From: an uncultured Solobacterium sp.
GTDB lineage: Bacteria > Bacillota_I > Bacilli_A > Erysipelotrichales > Erysipelotrichaceae
Length of the DNA stretch: 64,000 nt
Direction of reading: 5' to 3'
Assembly: GCA_900552125.1 (NCBI GenBank)
Contig: URYK01000009.1
Coordinates: 1 to 64,000 of the forward strand
Each line of letters opens with the position of its first letter. Position 1 is the first letter of the stretch. The notes beneath the pieces are model-generated. The model searched no databases. It was given only the letters and a program-made list of their open reading frames with translations, and was not told where the DNA came from. The position numbers and the translations under genes are program-made. Of this stretch, positions 26,094-35,182 are shown one piece after another.

Positions 26094-26774
26094 ATGAACA
26101 GACCTATTACAACATTATTTATGCTAATGTCTGTTGATGGCAAAATCAGTACTGGTGCATCAGATAATTTAGATGTGGATAAAGACTTCCCCAAAATTGT
26201 GGGGGTCAAAGAAGGTTTACATCAATATTATGAAATAGAGCAGACAACAGATTTATGGTCAATTAATTCTGGAAGAGTACAAGCTAAAATCGGTGTTAAT
26301 ACAGCAGATATACCAAATAAAACACCTGTCTCTTTTGTTGTAATTGATAATAAACATTTAAAGAAACACGGCATACGTTATTTTTGTGCTTTATCAAAAC
26401 AATTTGTGTTGGTTACATCTAATAAAAATCATCCAGCATTTGAAATGAAAGAAGATAATCTCCATATTATATATCAAAATGAATTATCGTTGAAAGATGT
26501 TCTTACAAAACTCAAATCAGAATATAATTGCGAAAGAATAACGATACAAACAGGTGGTACATTAAATGGGTTATTTCTTCGTGAAAAGCTGATTGATTAT
26601 ATTGATATTGTCGTCGCTCCTGTATTAATTGGCGGTAAAGATACATCCACATTAATTGATGGAAAATCTTTATTATCAGAAAACGAATTATCAAAATTAG
26701 GTATATTGAAATTGCAAGAATGCAAGGTTTTAGAAAACTCATATCTTAGATTACGTTATGAAGTAACTCACTAA
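26094..26774 (+). CDS. RibD C-terminal / dihydrofolate-reductase-like protein
   Basis: The 226 residues match the RibD_C fold: PITTLFMLMSVDGKISTG at the start, then ITIQTGGTLNGLFLREKLIDYIDIVVAPVLIGGKDTSTLI. RibD_C enzymes reduce the ribose of riboflavin precursors with NADPH, but stand-alone copies like this, far from rib genes, have varied or unknown substrates. TTGGAGG precedes the ATG by 8 bases. A promoter and an inverted repeat lie upstream (26002). It is monocistronic and ends at the long stem at 26814. Confidence 0.85.
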   Translation: MNRPITTLFMLMSVDGKISTGASDNLDVDKDFPKIVGVKEGLHQYYEIEQTTDLWSINSGRVQAKIGVNTADIPNKTPVSFVVIDNKHLKKHGIRYFCALSKQFVLVTSNKNHPAFEMKEDNLHIIYQNELSLKDVLTKLKSEYNCERITIQTGGTLNGLFLREKLIDYIDIVVAPVLIGGKDTSTLIDGKSLLSENELSKLGILKLQECKVLENSYLRLRYEVTH

Positions 26775-26813
26775 CAGATTCTTGTATGATGACATGATAA
26801 TTCTTAAAATAAA

Positions 26814-26871
26814 AAAGATTCTTTATCATGAACAAGTTTATTACTTATTCTAATAAAGAATCTTTATTTTT
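26814..26871. terminator. Bidirectional terminator at the end of the fatty-acid operon
   Basis: AAAGATTCTTTAT pairs perfectly with ATAAAGAATCTTT over 13 bases; the loop is about 26 bases and T runs flank both sides. It closes the RibD-like gene and the plsC end of the operon. Confidence 0.8.
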
Positions 26872-26875
26872 TGTA

Positions 26876-27559
26876 TTAACTTTCCTTTAATACCTTTTCC
26901 ATTTCTTCCTGTAGCTTAGCTACAACACCTTCTGCTTTTAATGGTTTATAGTCCTCATAATATAGAGGTTTTAAGATATGAATTGTAAATGTTCCTTTAT
27001 GCATGATTACACTTTTATAATCATATGAATTTTTTAATACAATTGGTACGATACATGCTTTTGCCATGAAAGCAGGCTGTAAAGAACCAGCTTGAAGAGG
27101 GTGCATTTTCCCGCCTTTACTGCGTGTTCCTTCTGGGAAGATCAAGAGGTTATTTCCACTTTTTAATCTTCTTGCGGCTTCTCTAAGCATATGAATAGCA
27201 CTACCTCGATCTTCACGATCAAAGAAAATCAATTCTAATGTTTTTGACCAGCTTCCTACATAAGGAATCTTGGCATTTTCTTTTTTTGATATAAACGTAA
27301 ATGGTATATTCACTACTGCCATTTGAAGCAACATATCAAATTCGCTTTGATGATTACTAACAAACAGAATTGGCTGATGCTGTGGTAATTCTTCAGCTTG
27401 TTTAAGATCTATTGTAATTCCATAGCATTTCATTAATTTATTTGACCATTTTTGCATATGTCGATAACGTACTTCAAATGGTTTTTTCCTTACTAGAATG
27501 GCATCGATCCAACTAGCAGGAACTAGCCATAGAAGACATAAACTTCGAATCAAAAACAT
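26876..27559 (-). CDS. plsC: 1-acyl-sn-glycerol-3-phosphate acyltransferase
   Basis: PlsC transfers a second acyl chain to lysophosphatidic acid at the membrane and makes phosphatidic acid. The 227 residues contain the H-x4-D catalytic motif in SNHQSEFDMLLQ, the substrate motif FPEGTRSKGG, and VPIVLKNS. A hydrophobic N terminus (MFLIRSLCLLWLVPASW) can anchor it. It is the last gene of the fatty-acid operon, starting 5 bases past the acpS stop, with GGAGTAGG upstream. Its place links acyl-ACP output to phospholipid synthesis. Confidence 0.92.
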   Translation of the reverse strand: MFLIRSLCLLWLVPASWIDAILVRKKPFEVRYRHMQKWSNKLMKCYGITIDLKQAEELPQHQPILFVSNHQSEFDMLLQMAVVNIPFTFISKKENAKIPYVGSWSKTLELIFFDREDRGSAIHMLREAARRLKSGNNLLIFPEGTRSKGGKMHPLQAGSLQPAFMAKACIVPIVLKNSYDYKSVIMHKGTFTIHILKPLYYEDYKPLKAEGVVAKLQEEMEKVLKES

Positions 27560-27564
27560 GTTAC

Positions 27565-27906
27565 CTACTCCTTCACAGCCATCGCATAAGCGATTGCATA
27601 ATTCACTTCATGCGATATAGACACCTCTATCTGCAAACCATCAATATGACATAATGGCATTCCATTTTCATCAGATAATATTTCAACCTGTGATAAAAGA
27701 TAAGACTTATGGCGATACACCGCTTTGATAACAGCTTCTTTAGCTGCAAATCGACCTGCTAGCCACTCTATCTTTCTTTTACCTTCTAATTGTTCATATA
27801 TCTTTTTTTCATTTGTTGTCAAAATACGAAGAAAAGATTCCTTTTCCATCGCTTTTTCTATTCTTTGAATTTCAACAATATCACAGCCTACACCAAGAAG
27901 CATCAT
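27565..27906 (-). CDS. acpS: Holo-[acyl-carrier-protein] synthase
   Basis: AcpS moves 4'-phosphopantetheine from CoA to the serine of ACP. The 113 residues are of normal length. The magnesium and substrate motifs are GVGCDIVEIQRIEK at the start and WLAGRFAAKEAVIKA in the middle. Its substrates are both in this window: AcpP is the operon's first product and CoA is made by coaBC/coaX. GAGGTAAGA stands before two adjacent ATGs. Confidence 0.93.
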   Translation of the reverse strand: MMLLGVGCDIVEIQRIEKAMEKESFLRILTTNEKKIYEQLEGKRKIEWLAGRFAAKEAVIKAVYRHKSYLLSQVEILSDENGMPLCHIDGLQIEVSISHEVNYAIAYAMAVKE

Positions 27907-27929
27907 TCTTACCTCATTTAATATAATAA

Positions 27930-28364
27930 CTATTTATTTGGATCTTCAACTGCAAACATCATTTCAGCTGTTACAGCTACTTCTCCATCTACACTTGCAA
28001 CAGCATTCACAAAAGCAATCCCCATTCTTTCTTTTGTGACTTCTGCCTCTAGTTTTAAAACATCACCTGGAATAACCTGACGTTTAAAACGTGCTTTATT
28101 GATACCTGCAAATAAACCAATTTTCCCTCTGTTTTCTTCTTTGCTTAAAAGCATCACCGCAACAGTCTGAGCTAGTGCTTCTAACTGTAACACTCCCGGC
28201 ATGATTGCCTTTTGTGGAAAATGTCCTAGAAACTGCATTTCATTGGCGGTAATACACTTAATTCCACATACTTTATTTCCTTCAATACTCTCAATGCGAT
28301 CTACTAATAGAAATGGATAACGATGAGGGATTATTTTTTGAATTTCATCACTATTATATAACAT
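27930..28364 (-). CDS. fabZ: 3-hydroxyacyl-ACP dehydratase FabZ
   Basis: FabZ removes water from 3-hydroxyacyl-ACP in chain elongation. I choose the ATG at 28364 (144 residues) since GGGAG lies 8 bases upstream; the ATG at 28379 would overlap that site and the end of fabF. The hot-dog fold motifs are clear: IIPHRYPFLLVDRI with the catalytic His, GHFPQKAIMPGVLQLEALAQ with the catalytic Glu. No FabA-type isomerase is present, so FabZ is the only dehydratase in the operon. Confidence 0.94.
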   Translation of the reverse strand: MLYNSDEIQKIIPHRYPFLLVDRIESIEGNKVCGIKCITANEMQFLGHFPQKAIMPGVLQLEALAQTVAVMLLSKEENRGKIGLFAGINKARFKRQVIPGDVLKLEAEVTKERMGIAFVNAVASVDGEVAVTAEMMFAVEDPNK

Positions 28365-28366
28365 AC

Positions 28367-29605
28367 TTATTTCTCCCATTTACGAATTATAATACTTGCA
28401 TTATGTCCGCCAAATCCCAAGGAATTAGACATAGCAACTTTGATATCCTCTTTTTTACCTTCATTTACAACTAAGTTCAAATCACATGCCGAATCCGGAT
28501 TTTTGTAGTTGATAGTCGCAGGCACAAAACCACGTTCTACAGCTAGAGTAGAAATAATTGCTTCTAATGCGCCACTTGCCCCAAGTAAATGTCCAGACAT
28601 AGATTTTGTACTTGAAACGTAAGGTTTCATTGCATCTTCCTGAAATGCTTTTTTAATTGCGATGGTTTCACTAGAATCATTTAAAGGTGTACTAGTACCA
28701 TGAGCATTGATGTAGTCTACATCACTTGTTTTAATATCGGCATCCTGCATTGCCATAACCATTGCACGAGCAGCCTGTGCACCATCTGCAAGTGGTGCTG
28801 TAATATGATTTGCATCGCATGTGCTTCCATAACCAATTACTTCGCCATAGATTTTAGCATTTCTAGCCAATGCATGTTCCATTTCTTCTAAAATAATGAC
28901 ACCTGCACCTTCGCCCATGACAAACCCTTTACGATCTGCATCAAAAGGGATAGAAGCACGGTTTGGATCTTCTCCTTCATGTAAAGCGCGCATAGAGGCA
29001 AATCCTGCAATCGCAACTGGTGTAACTGCTGCTTCACTTCCTCCAGCAGCCATCACATCTTCATAACCATCACGGATACGGTGGAACGCTTCTCCAATAG
29101 CATTTGTAGCAGCAGCACATGCAGTTACAACACTAGAAACATTACCATGAGCCTCCATATCGATCGCAACACTTCCTGCAGCTAAATTGATTAATGACAT
29201 AGGGATAAAATATGGAGAAATACGATTAGGTCCACGACTTTCAATTGTCTGTGAAGCACCTTCAATCGTTGAAATACCGCCAATCCCAGAAGCAATGATA
29301 ACTCCAAAACGATCACGATCAAATTCAACATCTGCCAATCCGCTATCATCATAAGCCTGTTTTGCGGCTATACGTGTAAATTGTGTAAAACGATCATTAA
29401 ACTTTAAATCTCGTTTTGTGAAGTATTTTTCCATATCTAAATCTTTTACTTCTCCAGCTAATTTAGCACGGAAATCACTTGGATCAAAATGTGTAATTCT
29501 ATCAATACCACAACGGTTATTTAAAACACTATCCCATACACTTTCTACATCATTTCCAATAGGAGATACGACTCCCATTCCAGTAATTACAACTCTTCTT
29601 TTCAT
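28367..29605 (-). CDS. fabF: 3-oxoacyl-ACP synthase II
   Basis: FabF condenses malonyl-ACP with growing acyl-ACP. The 412 residues carry the Cys-His-His triad: VVTACAAATNAIGEA, N-A-H-G-T-S-T-P-L-N-D and KSMSGHLLGASGALE. The N-terminal RRVVITGMGVVSPIG and the C-terminal NSLGFGGHNAS are standard. It begins directly after the fabG stop with GGTGATG as ribosome site, so translation is probably coupled. No FabB copy is in the operon. Confidence 0.95.
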   Translation of the reverse strand: MKRRVVITGMGVVSPIGNDVESVWDSVLNNRCGIDRITHFDPSDFRAKLAGEVKDLDMEKYFTKRDLKFNDRFTQFTRIAAKQAYDDSGLADVEFDRDRFGVIIASGIGGISTIEGASQTIESRGPNRISPYFIPMSLINLAAGSVAIDMEAHGNVSSVVTACAAATNAIGEAFHRIRDGYEDVMAAGGSEAAVTPVAIAGFASMRALHEGEDPNRASIPFDADRKGFVMGEGAGVIILEEMEHALARNAKIYGEVIGYGSTCDANHITAPLADGAQAARAMVMAMQDADIKTSDVDYINAHGTSTPLNDSSETIAIKKAFQEDAMKPYVSSTKSMSGHLLGASGALEAIISTLAVERGFVPATINYKNPDSACDLNLVVNEGKKEDIKVAMSNSLGFGGHNASIIIRKWEK

Positions 29606-30337
29606 TTACATCACCATCCCGCCGTCAACTGTAATCACCTGTCCGGTGATATAAGCACTGTCATCACTACATAAGAATTTCACAACATTCGCAACATCTT
29701 CTACATTTCCAAATTTTTTCATAGGAATAGAAGCTAACATGGCATCCTTCACATTATCTGCTAGTTTTTCTGTCATTGCAGTATCAATAAATCCAGGTGC
29801 CACTGCATTCACACGGATACCACGAGCAGCTAGTTCTTTAGCACAGGATTTTGTTAAAGCGATAACTCCACCCTTACTTGCGGCATAATTTGCCTGTCCC
29901 ATATTTCCACAAAGACCAACAACACTTGCCATATTCACAATAGAACCAGAGCGCTGTTTCATCATGATTCTAGCCACATGACGAATACAGTTATATGTCC
30001 CTTTTAGATTTACACGAATTACATCATCAAATTCTTCATCACTCATTCTCAGCAATAAATTATCTTTTGTAATTCCTGCATTATTTACTACTACATCAAT
30101 ATGACCATATTCTTTAACGATAGTATCCATCATTTCTTTTACCTGATTACCATCAGAAATGTCGCACTGAATCATTTTATGATTTCCACTAGGATCACAC
30201 TTTGCAAGTACAGCTTTAGCCCCTTCTTCACTGTGTGCATAGTTTATGATTACATTATATTCTTTTGATAATGCAATGGCGATTGCTTCTCCAATTCCTC
30301 GAGATGCACCACTGATAAACGCTGTTTTTCTTTCCAT
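29606..30337 (-). CDS. fabG: 3-oxoacyl-ACP reductase
   Basis: FabG reduces 3-oxoacyl-ACP with NADPH. The 243-residue short-chain dehydrogenase has the cofactor loop SGASRGIGEA, N-N-A-G-I-T, the catalytic S and Y-x-x-x-K in NYAASKGGVIAL, and the C-terminal ITGQVITVDGGM. It follows fabD by 4 bases, with AAAGGAT upstream, and abuts fabF. Confidence 0.95.
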   Translation of the reverse strand: MERKTAFISGASRGIGEAIAIALSKEYNVIINYAHSEEGAKAVLAKCDPSGNHKMIQCDISDGNQVKEMMDTIVKEYGHIDVVVNNAGITKDNLLLRMSDEEFDDVIRVNLKGTYNCIRHVARIMMKQRSGSIVNMASVVGLCGNMGQANYAASKGGVIALTKSCAKELAARGIRVNAVAPGFIDTAMTEKLADNVKDAMLASIPMKKFGNVEDVANVVKFLCSDDSAYITGQVITVDGGMVM

Positions 30338-30341
30338 AATT

Positions 30342-31268
30342 CTATCCTTTCACATATGCCAGAGTTTCATTTAAGCTGGCAACATCTTCTACATGAAGAA
30401 TTTTCACATCATGTCCTTTCGCACATTTCTTTACAAATCCGCTTACAGCCTTACCTGGGCCTACCTCAACAAAGGTATCTACCCCATCCGCAAGCATCTT
30501 TTTAATCGTTTCTTCTAAACGAACACTGTGCGAAATCTGATCACTTAACATATCGATCAATGCTTTATCTGCCACATTGGCATTTAAGTTATGCAAAACA
30601 GGAATTTCTGGTGTCTTTAATTCATATTTTTCTAATTCCGCATGTAATTGGTTTCCTGCTTCCTTTAATAAAGAGGAATGGAAAGCTCCTGATACCTGTA
30701 AAGGAATAACTCTTCTAGCACCTTTTTCTAAACATTTTTCTCCACAGGCTTCTACTGCAGCTTTTTCACCTGTAATAACAATCTGACCTGGGCAGTTATA
30801 ATTAGCTATTTCACAGACTCCGATTTCCGCAACTTCTTTACATGCTTCTAAAATAGCTGCTTCATCTAACATCAATACTGCTGCCATAGAAGTAGTTCCT
30901 TTTGGTAATGCATTTGCCATCAGTTTTCCACGTTCTCTTAAAATGTTTGCGCCATCTTTTATTGAGAATGATTTCGCATAACACAATGCACTATATTCAC
31001 CTAAGCTTAATCCAGCACATACATCGGCATGTACGCCTTGTTCTTCTAACACTGCAGCTGCAGCCATGGAGTGGGCAAAGATTGCCACCTGTGTATATTG
31101 TGTATCATTCAGCTGTTCTGCCGGTCCTTCAAAACAAAGTTTTTTCACATCAAAATCTGTTTCAATACTGTCAAATACATTTTTTGCACATGTATAATTG
31201 TCGTATAGTTCTTTTCCCATGCCAGGATACTGTGCTCCTTGACCAGAAAATAGAAATGCGATTTTCAT
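30342..31268 (-). CDS. fabD: Malonyl-CoA:ACP transacylase
   Basis: FabD moves malonyl groups from CoA to ACP. The 308 residues show FLFSGQGAQYPGMGKELY, the nucleophile elbow AGLSLGEYSAL (G-L-S-L-G, with L in place of the usual H), the arginine region ERGKLM, and the catalytic His in QVSGAFHSSLL. AAGGAGG lies 9 bases before the ATG. It sits directly after the FabK-like flavoprotein. Confidence 0.94.
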   Translation of the reverse strand: MKIAFLFSGQGAQYPGMGKELYDNYTCAKNVFDSIETDFDVKKLCFEGPAEQLNDTQYTQVAIFAHSMAAAAVLEEQGVHADVCAGLSLGEYSALCYAKSFSIKDGANILRERGKLMANALPKGTTSMAAVLMLDEAAILEACKEVAEIGVCEIANYNCPGQIVITGEKAAVEACGEKCLEKGARRVIPLQVSGAFHSSLLKEAGNQLHAELEKYELKTPEIPVLHNLNANVADKALIDMLSDQISHSVRLEETIKKMLADGVDTFVEVGPGKAVSGFVKKCAKGHDVKILHVEDVASLNETLAYVKG

Positions 31269-31271
31269 AAT

Positions 31272-32333
31272 TTAATCCTCCTTGCCCATCAGTTCTTGCA
31301 TCAGCTCGTGAACACTGATGATGTCATGAATACGCCAAGCATTAGCTCCTGCAAATACTAATCCATTTTCCACATCTCCATTAGCCGCATGAATTAAAGC
31401 ATCTGTAATACAATATGGCGTTGTAGATGGAACACATGGTTTCATACAGGAAATACAATGTTTTGGCGGTATGCGGTTTTGTTTTACCTGTTTCATAAAA
31501 GAAGTCATAATTGCTCTTCCTGGTAGTCCTGCTGGACTAGCCACTAATTCTATTTCTTCTTTTTCAGATTGAATAAACTTCTGTTTAAACGCAAGGTCCG
31601 CATCACATTCATAAGTGGCGATAAATCGTGTGGCAATTTGTACTCCACTAGCACCAATTGACAACATGTCTAAAATATCTTCATGAGTATAAATACCACC
31701 TGCCGCAAATACAGGAATACGTTTCTGGTAGATTTCTTCATATGGTTTTACTTCTGATAAGACTTCTTGAACTAAAGCCGCAAGATTTTTTGCTTTTCCG
31801 GTTTCTAATTCTTCTTTCTTAAATCCTAAATGACCACCTGCTAGGCTTCCTTCCACCACAATGAAATCCGGACAGCGATGTGAATGACGATCCCAGCTTT
31901 TTAAAATTAAACGAGCAGCTCTTCCACTTGATACGATTGGTGCTAAAGCAATCGTATCACTACCTTGAATAGCCGGAAGATGTAATGGCATACCGGCTCC
32001 AGAGATAATGACATCTGCTCCTGCATCAATCACTACTTTAACATACTCTTCATAATCTTTAGAGGCTACCATGATATTAACCCCTAATAAACCTCTTCCT
32101 TCACTGATTTTTCGAGCTTTTTCAATTTCTTCATGAAGTGCTTCAATATTGCAGACAAGTGAATTATTCCAGAAATCTGGTTTACGATAACCAGGATGAG
32201 CAGCTGAAATTACTCCCATACCGCCTTCTTTCATAACAGCTCCTGCAAGATTTCCTAAGGATATACCGACACCCATACCACCTTGAATAATTGGTATTTC
32301 TAATACTTTAGAACCAATAGGAACACTATTCAT
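31272..32333 (-). CDS. FabK-like / nitronate monooxygenase family flavoprotein
   Basis: The 353-residue FMN barrel protein belongs to the nitronate monooxygenase/FabK superfamily: IPIIQGGMGVGISLG, then DFIVVEGSLAGGHLG with the active-site His region, and PVFAAGGIYTHEDILDMLSIGASGVQIATRF for FMN phosphate. The last 80 residues contain cysteines (KHCISCMKPC) that fit an iron-sulfur or zinc site, absent from FabK. It overlaps the fabK end by 8 bases, so it is in the operon. It could be a second enoyl reductase or protect against nitronates or stalled intermediates; specificity is unproven. Confidence 0.85.
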   Translation of the reverse strand: MNSVPIGSKVLEIPIIQGGMGVGISLGNLAGAVMKEGGMGVISAAHPGYRKPDFWNNSLVCNIEALHEEIEKARKISEGRGLLGVNIMVASKDYEEYVKVVIDAGADVIISGAGMPLHLPAIQGSDTIALAPIVSSGRAARLILKSWDRHSHRCPDFIVVEGSLAGGHLGFKKEELETGKAKNLAALVQEVLSEVKPYEEIYQKRIPVFAAGGIYTHEDILDMLSIGASGVQIATRFIATYECDADLAFKQKFIQSEKEEIELVASPAGLPGRAIMTSFMKQVKQNRIPPKHCISCMKPCVPSTTPYCITDALIHAANGDVENGLVFAGANAWRIHDIISVHELMQELMGKED

Positions 32334-33276
32334 AACGAAGTCCTTTTACCTTTTCTTCTAGCTTATGAATCTCTTCTTCGCTCTCTTTAATTAGTGAATC
32401 TATGATATCTTGAAGTGGTCGAATTTCTTTACACATTCCTGCAACCTGTCCCATCATAACAGAACCATGACGAACATCTCCTTCAAATACTGCTCTTCGA
32501 AGTCCTCCTAAAGTAAGTTTTTCCATTTCTTCTTTATCTGCTCCGCTTTGTTCAAGCTTTAAGTATTGTAATGCCATTTGGTTCTTTAAAATTCTTACTG
32601 GTGTTCCAGTACTTCTTCCTGTCACAACAGAATCCATATCTTTTGCCTTTAATACAGCTTTTTTATAATTTTCATGGATTGGACATTCTTCCGCAACTAA
32701 TAGACAAGTTCCAATCTGTACACCATCTGCACCTAAACTTAATGCTGCATTTAACTGACGTCCGCTTGCGATACCACCTGCCGCAATAACTGGAATATTT
32801 ACTGCATCAATAACTTGAGGAACTAAAGACATAGTCGTTGTTTCTCCAACATGTCCACCAGATTCTCCACCTTCCGCAATTAATGCATCTACACCAGATT
32901 TTTCTAAACGTCTAGCTAGAGCTACGCTTGCGACAACCGGAATTACCATACAACCGCTCTCTTTTAATGCAGGAATATATGGTCCAGGATTTCCTGCACC
33001 TGTTGTAACAACTGCTACTTTTTCTTCACAGATTACTTTCATAATGGCTTCTGTATGAGGATTCATCAACATAACATTTACACCAAATGGTTTATCTGTT
33101 AGTGATTTACACTTACGAATGGCATCTCTTGTCTGATGTTCATCCATTGCTCCTGTCGCAATAATCCCTAATGCGCCACAATTGGATACTGCTGCCGCAA
33201 ATTCTGGAGTCGCAATGTTAGCCATTGCCCCTTGAAAAATAGGATATTTTATATTTAATAATTCATTAATTAGCAT
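32326..33276 (-). CDS. fabK: Enoyl-ACP reductase II (FMN)
   Basis: FabK completes each elongation cycle by reducing the enoyl double bond with NAD(P)H through FMN. The 316 residues match: INELLNIKYPIFQGAMANIA, ALIAEGGESGGHVGE, PVIAAGGIASGRQLNAALSLGADGVQIGT, and the C-terminal GQVAGMCKEIRP. No FabI or FabL is in the operon. AAGGAGA stands before the ATG. It lies between fabH and the second flavoprotein, which shares its fold. Confidence 0.93.
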   Translation of the reverse strand: MLINELLNIKYPIFQGAMANIATPEFAAAVSNCGALGIIATGAMDEHQTRDAIRKCKSLTDKPFGVNVMLMNPHTEAIMKVICEEKVAVVTTGAGNPGPYIPALKESGCMVIPVVASVALARRLEKSGVDALIAEGGESGGHVGETTTMSLVPQVIDAVNIPVIAAGGIASGRQLNAALSLGADGVQIGTCLLVAEECPIHENYKKAVLKAKDMDSVVTGRSTGTPVRILKNQMALQYLKLEQSGADKEEMEKLTLGGLRRAVFEGDVRHGSVMMGQVAGMCKEIRPLQDIIDSLIKESEEEIHKLEEKVKGLRYE

Positions 33277-33288
33277 AGTTCTTTCTCC

Positions 33289-34263
33289 TTATAATTCAAT
33301 ATAGCTGCCAGCCCAGGTAAATCCTGCACCAAAACCGGTTAATACTAGCTTCATTCCTGGTTTCAGCAAGCCTTTCTCACTCATTTCTCCAAGTGCTAAA
33401 GGAATACTGGCCGCCGATGTATTACCATATTCATCAATATTGATATAGACATGTTCCATATCTACTTTCATATGTTTACATACATGATTGATAATTCTTA
33501 TATTTGCCTGATGCGGTACGATCCAATCAATTTCAGAAATATCCACATCTGCTTGTTTTAAAACATCTTCAATGGCTTCCTGCATAGCCTTGATCGCAAA
33601 ACGAAACGTTGCGCTTCCTTCCATATTGACATAAGAAGGAAGAAAAGTCTGTTCGCTAAATAATGGTCTAGGAAGAGGAGCATCGCTGTGGATAATTCCT
33701 TTCGCATCTCCCATACTACGCGCAAAATGCAAGATTCTTTTATCTGTTTCTTCTTGTTTTAAAACAATTGCTCCTGCACCATCCGCAAAAATAATACAAG
33801 TATTGCGATCCTTCCAATTTAACTGTTTACTAATGACTTCTGCCCCAATGACAAGTGCGCAATGAGCCTGATTCATCGCAAGTAGTGCATGTGCGTTTTG
33901 TAATGCATATAAAAATCCGCTGCATGCCGCATTGATATCAAAAGCCATCACCGGCTGATCATTCATTCCCAGCTTTTCCTGAATCAGACAAGCTGTAGAA
34001 GGAGTTGTCTTATCTGGTGTAAAGGTTGCGCAGATAATCAAATCTACTTCTTTTGGATCAACACCAGAACGTTCTAATGCCATCTGTGCTGCTTTTGTTC
34101 CTAAATCACTTGTATTCTCATCTTCTGATATATAACGAGAACGAATTCCAGTTCTTGTGGAAATCCATTCATCATTCGTATCTACAAACGTACTCAATTC
34201 ATCATTGGTTACTTTTCGTTTTGCCTTTGCATAGCCAAATCCTTTGATGCTACAGCTCTTCAT
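33289..34263 (-). CDS. fabH: 3-oxoacyl-ACP synthase III
   Basis: FabH starts fatty acid synthesis by joining acyl-CoA to malonyl-ACP. The ATG at 34263 ([10 protein letters not shown], 324 residues) matches family length; it overlaps the accA end by 14 bases, so translation is probably coupled, and the longer frame to 34338 only mirrors accA. The triad is in AFDINAACSGFLYA, W-I-V-P-H-Q-A-N and NTSAASIPLAL. TRTGIRSRYI is the CoA-site arginine region. Confidence 0.95.
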   Translation of the reverse strand: MKSCSIKGFGYAKAKRKVTNDELSTFVDTNDEWISTRTGIRSRYISEDENTSDLGTKAAQMALERSGVDPKEVDLIICATFTPDKTTPSTACLIQEKLGMNDQPVMAFDINAACSGFLYALQNAHALLAMNQAHCALVIGAEVISKQLNWKDRNTCIIFADGAGAIVLKQEETDKRILHFARSMGDAKGIIHSDAPLPRPLFSEQTFLPSYVNMEGSATFRFAIKAMQEAIEDVLKQADVDISEIDWIVPHQANIRIINHVCKHMKVDMEHVYINIDEYGNTSAASIPLALGEMSEKGLLKPGMKLVLTGFGAGFTWAGSYIEL

Positions 34264-35182
34264 AGTTCTGACCCATCTTTCTAAATTTCTCATAACGTTC
34301 CTGAAGCAACGTTTTTTCTTTCTTTTTACATAGTTCATCTAAAACGATTTCCATTTGTTTTCGTAAATGCTCAATTACATACTCAAAACAAACATGAGCA
34401 CCTCCGTTTGGTTCTGGAATAATCGTATCAATGATACCTTTTCGCTTTAAATCCTTTGCGGTAAGTTCCATGACTCCTGCAGCTTCTGCTGCTCTAGTTT
34501 CATCTTTCCACAAAATACTCGCAAAGCCCTCTGGGGATAAAATGGAATACATGGCATGTTCCAGCATCATGATATGATCTGCTACTGAAAACGCCAATGC
34601 ACCTCCGCTTCCACCTTCACTTAAGACTATCGCAAGTACTGGAGTACGAATCGTAGAGAAGACTTCTAAACATTGTGCGATTGCTTCTGCCTGTCCTCTC
34701 TCTTCTGCTTCTTTACCAGGATAAGCTCCTGCTGTATCTACTAAAGTAATGATTGGACGATGAAATTTTTCTGCCTGTTTTGCCAGACGTAATGCTTTTC
34801 GATAGCCCTCTGGATGTAACATGCCAAAGTTACGTTTCATATTATCTGCTAACGTTTTTCCTTTGCTTTGCGCTAAAACTGTTACACTTCTTCCATTGAA
34901 AGTAGCCAATCCACCCTGACATGCGGCATCATCTCCAAAAGCACGATCACCATGAAGTTCCATAAAATCAGGAAATAATTCACGGATATAGTCTTCCGCT
35001 TTTGGACGTTTTGGATGACGAGCTAGATATACAGTATCCCAAGCATCTATATGCTTCATGCCTTCTTTGCGAATAGTTTCGATTTCATGACGAAGTTTAT
35101 CAGCTTCTGCACTTTGTGAATTCATCGTGGCAAGCTGAGCTTCTAAAACCGCAATTTTTTCTTCACATTCTTTTATGCTCAT
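34250..35182 (-). CDS. accA: Acetyl-CoA carboxylase carboxyltransferase subunit alpha
   Basis: AccA with AccD moves the carboxyl group from biotin to acetyl-CoA. The 310 residues begin with a coiled-coil-like helix ([18 protein letters not shown]), then [60 protein letters not shown] and [10 protein letters not shown]. It overlaps accD by an ATGA (35179-35182) and fabH by 14 bases. Confidence 0.95.
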   Translation of the reverse strand: MSIKECEEKIAVLEAQLATMNSQSAEADKLRHEIETIRKEGMKHIDAWDTVYLARHPKRPKAEDYIRELFPDFMELHGDRAFGDDAACQGGLATFNGRSVTVLAQSKGKTLADNMKRNFGMLHPEGYRKALRLAKQAEKFHRPIITLVDTAGAYPGKEAEERGQAEAIAQCLEVFSTIRTPVLAIVLSEGGSGGALAFSVADHIMMLEHAMYSILSPEGFASILWKDETRAAEAAGVMELTAKDLKRKGIIDTIIPEPNGGAHVCFEYVIEHLRKQMEIVLDELCKKKEKTLLQERYEKFRKMGQNYEEL

